A stretch of DNA of 64,000 nt from Membranipora membranacea (lineage: Eukaryota; Bryozoa; Gymnolaemata; Cheilostomatida; Membraniporidae): positions 2,482,001-2,546,000 of the forward strand of contig OU612072.1 in NCBI GenBank assembly GCA_914767715.1, read 5' to 3'. Each line of letters opens with the position of its first letter. The first letter of the stretch is position 1. This document shows positions 60,201 through 64,000 of the stretch, in pieces. The position numbers were made by a program, and so were the translations under genes. The notes below the pieces were generated by a model that was not told the DNA's origin, searched no databases, and was given only the letters and a program-made list of their open reading frames with translations.

Positions 60201-62913
60201 TTTTAGGATCACATGTACTTTGTTGTGAATTTGTATTTGGTAATACGTTATCAAATAAACATGATTAACCTGAGCTCTCTTATGTTCTCAGAAGAAGAAG
60301 TTAGCAAAGTATGACGGTGATGTGGCGGAGCTGCGGAGAATAGAAAAAGAGGAGGAGGATCACCAAAAAGAGATAGCTAATAGAGTTAATGCTGCAGTGG
60401 AACATGTACTGGCCTCTAGGATGTGAGTTATTGGCAAAATGAACCTTATAGGAGCAAAGTTTTTGCAGGAGGAAAAGTTTGCCATAATGCGTTTGCTTAA
60501 TATAGCTAACTTTTAGCAAGCTAACATTTTCCCAGCCACTTTGGTTAATTATAAGCCTGCGCCTGAGCTAGTAGGAATTAAGAACTAATTAACATGTAGT
60601 CACCCCCAAACTAACTAAACTAAACTCCAGGTATGTTAAGTACAGGAAGGGACTGTATGAATGTTATTTCATATCATCCACAAATCTACCATGGGCCTGA
60701 CCTTATCTTACATGTACTACAATGAGCGACCATCTATGGATTTGGGATTAAATCGGGCGGATCTGCAGTATACCCATAATGCAATGCAATGCATGGGAGT
60801 ACTGAAATAACCATGATAAAAGGTTATGCTCTCATGTTTCTCTATAAAGCTATAAAGTTTCTTTATAAAAATGTTGTTCAGATACAAACTATATTTTGAC
60901 TAAAGATTTCTAGCTTTGAGATTTATGAATCCATGAGGTATTTTATGGCCTCAGACATCCAGGCCACATTCTAGTTTCTAGGAGTATGGGGCTTGAGGGC
61001 ACTTTGCAACCATCCTTAGGGCCAGCCTAGGTTAAGTCTGATACAGTTTGCCTGCATTTGGAATTGCTCCCCCAACTGATCAGTAGAATTAGCACAAACC
61101 GGAGTGCAGGCAGACTGGATCAAACTTCATCTAGGGCCAGCCCGACTTCTGTTTTTTCCTAAATAGACTTTTTTGCTTGCAATTAAAATATCTGGGATTT
61201 TGAGACTCAGGATGTGTGGCAATAGCATATCATATTCTGAACTGTATTCATATCAACTACATGTTTATTAACAGATAAATCTTTTTGTAGGAAAGAGATT
61301 TCTCCTGTACAATCACCGAGAGTTGGGTCACCAAAAAAACTCAACAACAAGCCACGCAAGTTCATTTTTTCACATGTCGCATGATATTGATAAGTTTTGT
61401 GAAGGTCTCAATTGTAAAAACAATGTGAAAATTTATAATTCATCTAACAAATTTCTGTTGATGTTTTCTGTGTCAGTATGGAGAATCAATGTAGTTAATC
61501 CCCGTGGCTGCCTTAAGATCAAGTATTATCCAATTTTCAAACATTAAGGATCACTCCCTTTCCGCTTGTGAGCCACGTGCTCATACGGGGGGGGGGGGGG
61601 GGGGGGGCTACTCCAAATGCCAACAGATTAGATAATACTTGATCTATGCAGCCTTTTTTCAGACTCACTTTTACTTTTTGTTGATACAACCAATTTTATT
61701 GCTGCTTTCATCTCTTTCATTTCTTTCATCATTCATTCTCTTATCAGCTTAAACATTTTTGCAACTGTTTGTGCTTACAGAATCTACTTCGGCTGTAGCA
61801 GTAGGGCGAGCTGAGGCAGATAATCCAGAGTTTGATTTTTCTGCTCTGCCGCCTCCTTCTCCTCGTCCTCCGCCGCCTCCTCCTCCGCCGCCTGCCGTAC
61901 CGTATGGTAAGTAATACATCTAATACTCTCAGCCACTCAATATCACTTCTCCCTCAAAAACATATATAAATTTAAAACAGATTTGAACGCAATAAGCTGT
62001 CCTGACCGCAGATAATGATGTGAGTGGATCGTAATTTGTGTTATTACCTGCACTTACGCTTAACCTTAATAAAATTCTAGTTTGGAATAAATGTCATCTT
62101 ACTTACACCATTTTAACTTTCACTACGCCTTCTCCCTAAGATGCTGTCAACAGGGAGTTTGGGACAACACCCTGCTGTCACAGTGTTTTATATAGATATG
62201 ATGTTACCAGAGGCTATATCTCTGAGGATTCTGCATCGTGTCATACATCATCTTATCTGTCCTCTCTCTGTGACTCATTGTTTACTTCACCCCCAGGTTA
62301 TAATTCTTACTCTCCATCTCATGTGTACGGAGCAGGGGCGTACGGTTATCCCCCTTCACCACAGCACCCACAGACACCTTACTATCCGCCCCCTGCTCCT
62401 CCTGCAGCCCTTCAGTTCTATGGATATCCTCCTGCTGCTGCTCCGTATCAGTACCAGGAGCTGCCTCTTCCTCCGGAGCTCCAGCAGTATCAACCCTCTG
62501 TACCCCAGATCTCCTATCAGCCCTCCTACAGTGGCGCTTATCAGGAGCAGGGGTACCAGTATCAAGATCCTAACTCTCCCACAACGGGCTACCAGCCTCA
62601 GCCCCCGCAGAGTATACTTCCTCAGCCCTCAGGCTATAATTATCAAGATTTTACAACAATAGCTACTCCTGCCAGAAATACCCTGGTGTCTCCTTCCCTC
62701 TCAGCGTACCACCCGTACCAGGCATCAGGAGCAGTGGGTCCTCAGGCCTCCTACCTCCCATCAGGATACGGGCCTAACTATCAGCCACAACAAGCAAATG
62801 TGAGCAGACCAACAACCAATCAGCAGTTTAACGGAGACCAACGCACCAATCAACAGTTTCTTGAAGACCAACGCACCGAACAGCAGGATATTGGAGAGCC
62901 ATACTTGCAATGA
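48442..62913 (+). CDS. ADAM10: ADAM10 (Kuzbanian-type) metalloprotease, 20 exons
   Basis: Exons: 48442-48740, 49058-49176, 49833-50028, 50365-50464, 50851-50878, 51534-51657, 52229-52331, 53007-53153, 53636-53825, 54438-54589, 55728-55923, 56601-56763, 57298-57478, 57853-58078, 58687-58826, 59317-59493, 60292-60422, 61291-61355, 61781-61906, 62297-62913. They join in frame to 3,480 nt, 1,159 residues. Signal peptide 1-30; prodomain to about 257, ending REKR (furin), then KR-TT sites at 263, 274 and 285; reprolysin domain with GLAWVGA and HEFGHNFGSQHD (zinc His 477, 481, 487; Glu 478), Met-turn YIMYPSA; disintegrin (552-606); Cys-rich domain with GSPCDNFRGYCDVF (742-755); transmembrane helix about 791-815; tail of about 344 residues. 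All introns are GT-AG except intron 18 (GC-AG). ADAM10 sheds membrane proteins including Notch, here inferred from the family. GSPCDNFRGYCDVF and the residues after the helix separate it from ADAM17. Confidence 0.95.
51576..51655 (+). repeat. 33-bp coding tandem repeat at the ADAM10 prodomain boundary
   Basis: ACCACAAAGAGAACAACCTC plus AGGAGTCCCTCCC is repeated twice and then begins a third time in exon 6. It encodes TTKRTTSGVPP, TTKRTTSGVPP, TAKRTT, so the dibasic-TT cleavage-like site is present three times, next to an upstream REKR site. Confidence 0.95.
52920..52978 (+). repeat. 18-bp tandem repeat, three copies, ADAM10 intron 7
   Basis: CATGGTTCAGACTATACT is repeated three times about 30 bp before the acceptor of exon 8. 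Reads through in short open frames but is intronic. Confidence 0.9.
53148..53380 (+). repeat. 23-bp repeat of the exon 8 splice donor, ADAM10 intron 8
   Basis: About ten units of GGCTGTAAGTACAGTCATATAAT and variants. The first unit spans the exon 8/intron 8 junction (GCT then GTAAGT), so seven units carry an exact CTGTAAGT. Use of any downstream copy would add intron sequence with an early in-frame TAA (53169-53171). Confidence 0.9.
54165..54460 (+). repeat. Repeats of the exon 10 start, plus (TA)n, ADAM10 intron 9
   Basis: Six units of roughly 50 bp share GATAAGCATGT...GGTATATACATA. The last unit is the true start of exon 10 (TTATAG then ATAAGCATGTCGG at 54438). A unit near 54329 also has TATTATAG before ATAAG and could act as a decoy acceptor. 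A (TA)n microsatellite of about 28 bp lies at 54194-54222. Confidence 0.8.
55080..55575. repeat. 16-bp minisatellite, about 30 copies, ADAM10 intron 10
   Basis: ATAGCTGGTAGTAGGG and the 17-18-bp variants ATAGCTGGTAGTAAGGG and ATAGCTGGATAGTAAGGG repeat for about 490 bp. Long minus-strand open frames (54983-55638) are produced by the repeat and have no biological support. Confidence 0.95.
56814..57055 (+). repeat. tRNA-derived SINE-like element, ADAM10 intron 12
   Basis: The head has an A-box-like TTAGTTAGTTAGAGCG and a B box GGGTTCGAATCCC at tRNA spacing. A non-tRNA body follows, ending in a short repeat of TTTTAATCAT. The cloverleaf is incomplete, so this is more likely a retroposon than a tRNA gene. 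Confidence 0.6.
59545..59845. repeat. Degenerate 15-16-bp minisatellite, ADAM10 intron 16
   Basis: Many imperfect units of GCAGGTCTGATGATTG. The minus-strand open frame across it is an artefact. Confidence 0.9.
60025..60105. repeat. Foldback hairpin, ADAM10 intron 17
   Basis: Arms containing AACTTTGCCCAGG and CCTGGGCAAATTT, with an inner GGTTGATGG/CCATCAACC pair. Core motif ATCAACC/GGTTGAT is shared with hairpins at 40625-40684, 52550-52600 and 55578-55625. Confidence 0.75.
61588..61609. repeat. Poly-G run in ADAM10 intron 18
   Basis: An uninterrupted run of about 21 G. Its length is likely to vary between individuals and between sequencing reads. Confidence 0.95.
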
Positions 62914-64000
62914 AAATACCTCTTATAAGCTAGCTTGCTTAGAATCACTTTAATTCATATGGTAGATTTCTAGTAGAGTATTATATACGTTAATTACTCA
63001 GATATAATCATCAGAGCTCTCTTGTCACTATGAGAGGACTAGCATTCATAGCCAGCATTATTTTATGTTCTGGCGAGTCGGAATAGACAATGCATTCTAG
63101 CTTACCTAACCCAAATTATTTGGGTTGTAGGTTGTGTAAAATTATCCATTCAAACAAAATAAACATTTATCAGCTGATTGCCCTGATTTGTTATAAGAAA
63201 ATAGCACTCAGTAAAGTATTACACTATTGTTACCCGCACTATGTTAAAGAATGTTACCCACCATCTCAGAGCCCTCTGTTATTGGCTAACTACACAACTT
63301 TGTCTTATAACTTTCACCAATAACCCTGTTACCTACTATATTTGGCAATGGTTCAACATTTTAGTGAGTTTTCAAAATCTCAAAGGCTCAAGTTTTTTGG
63401 TGGTCTGAGAAGTGTAACAATAAAATCAAGTACAATTTGATTGGTATATTGTATAACTAGCAGTTGCCCTCTCTCTGATCCAGAGGAGGCTTTTCGACTG
63501 AAGCACCTGTTTCTCGTACATGTCATCATGATTAAGGTTTGAGTTTTGGACTGGACATCTGTGCTTTCACATGTCACACATTATTGTCTGCCCTTGAAAA
63601 TACAGCCAGATTTGAAAGTGTTGATGCTTTGCAAATAAGCTCAAAACTTCCTCATCCAAATACCTGCTGTAAGATGCAATTATTTAAGCTGTTGCATACT
63701 TGCTCATAAGGATTTTTGGTAACTTACGATACAAAATAGCATTTCTATAGAATAAAAGTATTTATTTTGTATACCTGTCACGCAAGCCTGATTTTTAAGG
63801 CAAACATGCCTCGCTTGGTACAAGGAGCAGTGAAAGGCTTGTCAATAATAACTGCGATTCAAATCATCAATGATAGTCAAGAACGGGACAGCACAAGATT
63901 GCTCAGCGACATCTACTGAGCGGCTACATACTTCTTAGGTGACAGACTTCATCATTCCACATTCGCTCACTACACATTTATCATGTATGTACAATCAAAG
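62914..64000. other. ADAM10 3' untranslated region and downstream spacer
   Basis: No further gene seen. The minus-strand open frame 63380-63577 has no recognisable domain or splice context. Confidence 0.5.
63158..63163 (+). terminator. Candidate ADAM10 polyadenylation signal
   Basis: AATAAA lies about 245 bp after the ADAM10 stop codon and is the first canonical signal downstream. Other A-rich variants follow near 63418. Assignment is positional only. Confidence 0.5.

Noticed and set aside
48442-62913. ADAM17/TACE as the identity of the metalloprotease
   Set aside because: The Cys-rich GSPCDNFRGYCDVF block, the GLAWVGA segment and the residues after the membrane helix (CAVHTPTSNP) follow ADAM10.
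1-64000. CRISPR array, bacterial operon or prophage
   Set aside because: Repeats are satellites without unique spacers, genes are intron-split, and no prokaryotic gene was seen.

Overview
The window reads as nuclear DNA from a metazoan: AT-rich, with introns of a few hundred bases to 4.5 kb, canonical GT-AG splice sites, and many transposons and satellites. Three gene assignments carry the interpretation: a complete 20-exon ADAM10 (Kuzbanian-type) metalloprotease, a two-exon LYSET/TMEM251 homologue and an immunoglobulin-domain receptor locus. Nothing resembles a vertebrate. An early-branching animal such as a sponge is my guess, at low confidence, from gene texture only.

Bases 1-15,800 are a nest of mobile elements. 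A pogo/Tigger-like DNA transposon (about 927-15788) carries a broken transposase whose C-terminal linker has grown into about 85 copies of a 30-bp, ten-residue repeat. Inside it sit a solo LTR, a partial duplicate of its own 5' end, and a Ty3/Gypsy-type LTR retrotransposon (2575-10979). The retrotransposon is itself interrupted by a hAT-type MITE in gag and by a 1,004-bp terminal-inverted-repeat element in pol. Target-site duplications (4 bp for the solo LTR, 8 bp for the two inner elements) let the order of insertion be read.

Bases 17,600-31,000 hold an immunoglobulin-superfamily locus. On the minus strand, one gene (24201 to 18777 or beyond) has a signal-peptide exon, then two tandem copies of a five-exon three-Ig module. 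Every internal exon is phase 1-1, and only the last copy encodes a transmembrane helix. A third, inverted copy on the plus strand (27543-30595) is a pseudogene, but it keeps a recognisable basic cytoplasmic exon.

Bases 31,000-42,700 are mostly unassigned: dispersed repeats, 8-bp microsatellites, tRNA-derived SINE-like pieces, foldback elements, and two candidate exons of an unidentified membrane protein on the minus strand.

Bases 42,757-47,727 encode LYSET, whose single intron holds a large foldback, a 130-bp tandem duplication and a second copy of the same hAT MITE found in gag. About 700 bp downstream, ADAM10 runs from 48,442 to 62,913. Its 20 exons join in frame to 1,159 residues, including a REKR furin site plus three tandem KR-TT sites at the prodomain boundary, the zinc site split between exons 10 and 11, and an unusually long Pro/Tyr/Gln-rich cytoplasmic tail. 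Introns 8 and 9 contain satellites whose repeat unit is a copy of the adjoining splice donor (intron 8) or the adjoining splice acceptor plus exon start (intron 9). LYSET and ADAM10 both act in the secretory/lysosomal system, but I see nothing to show that their adjacency is functional.
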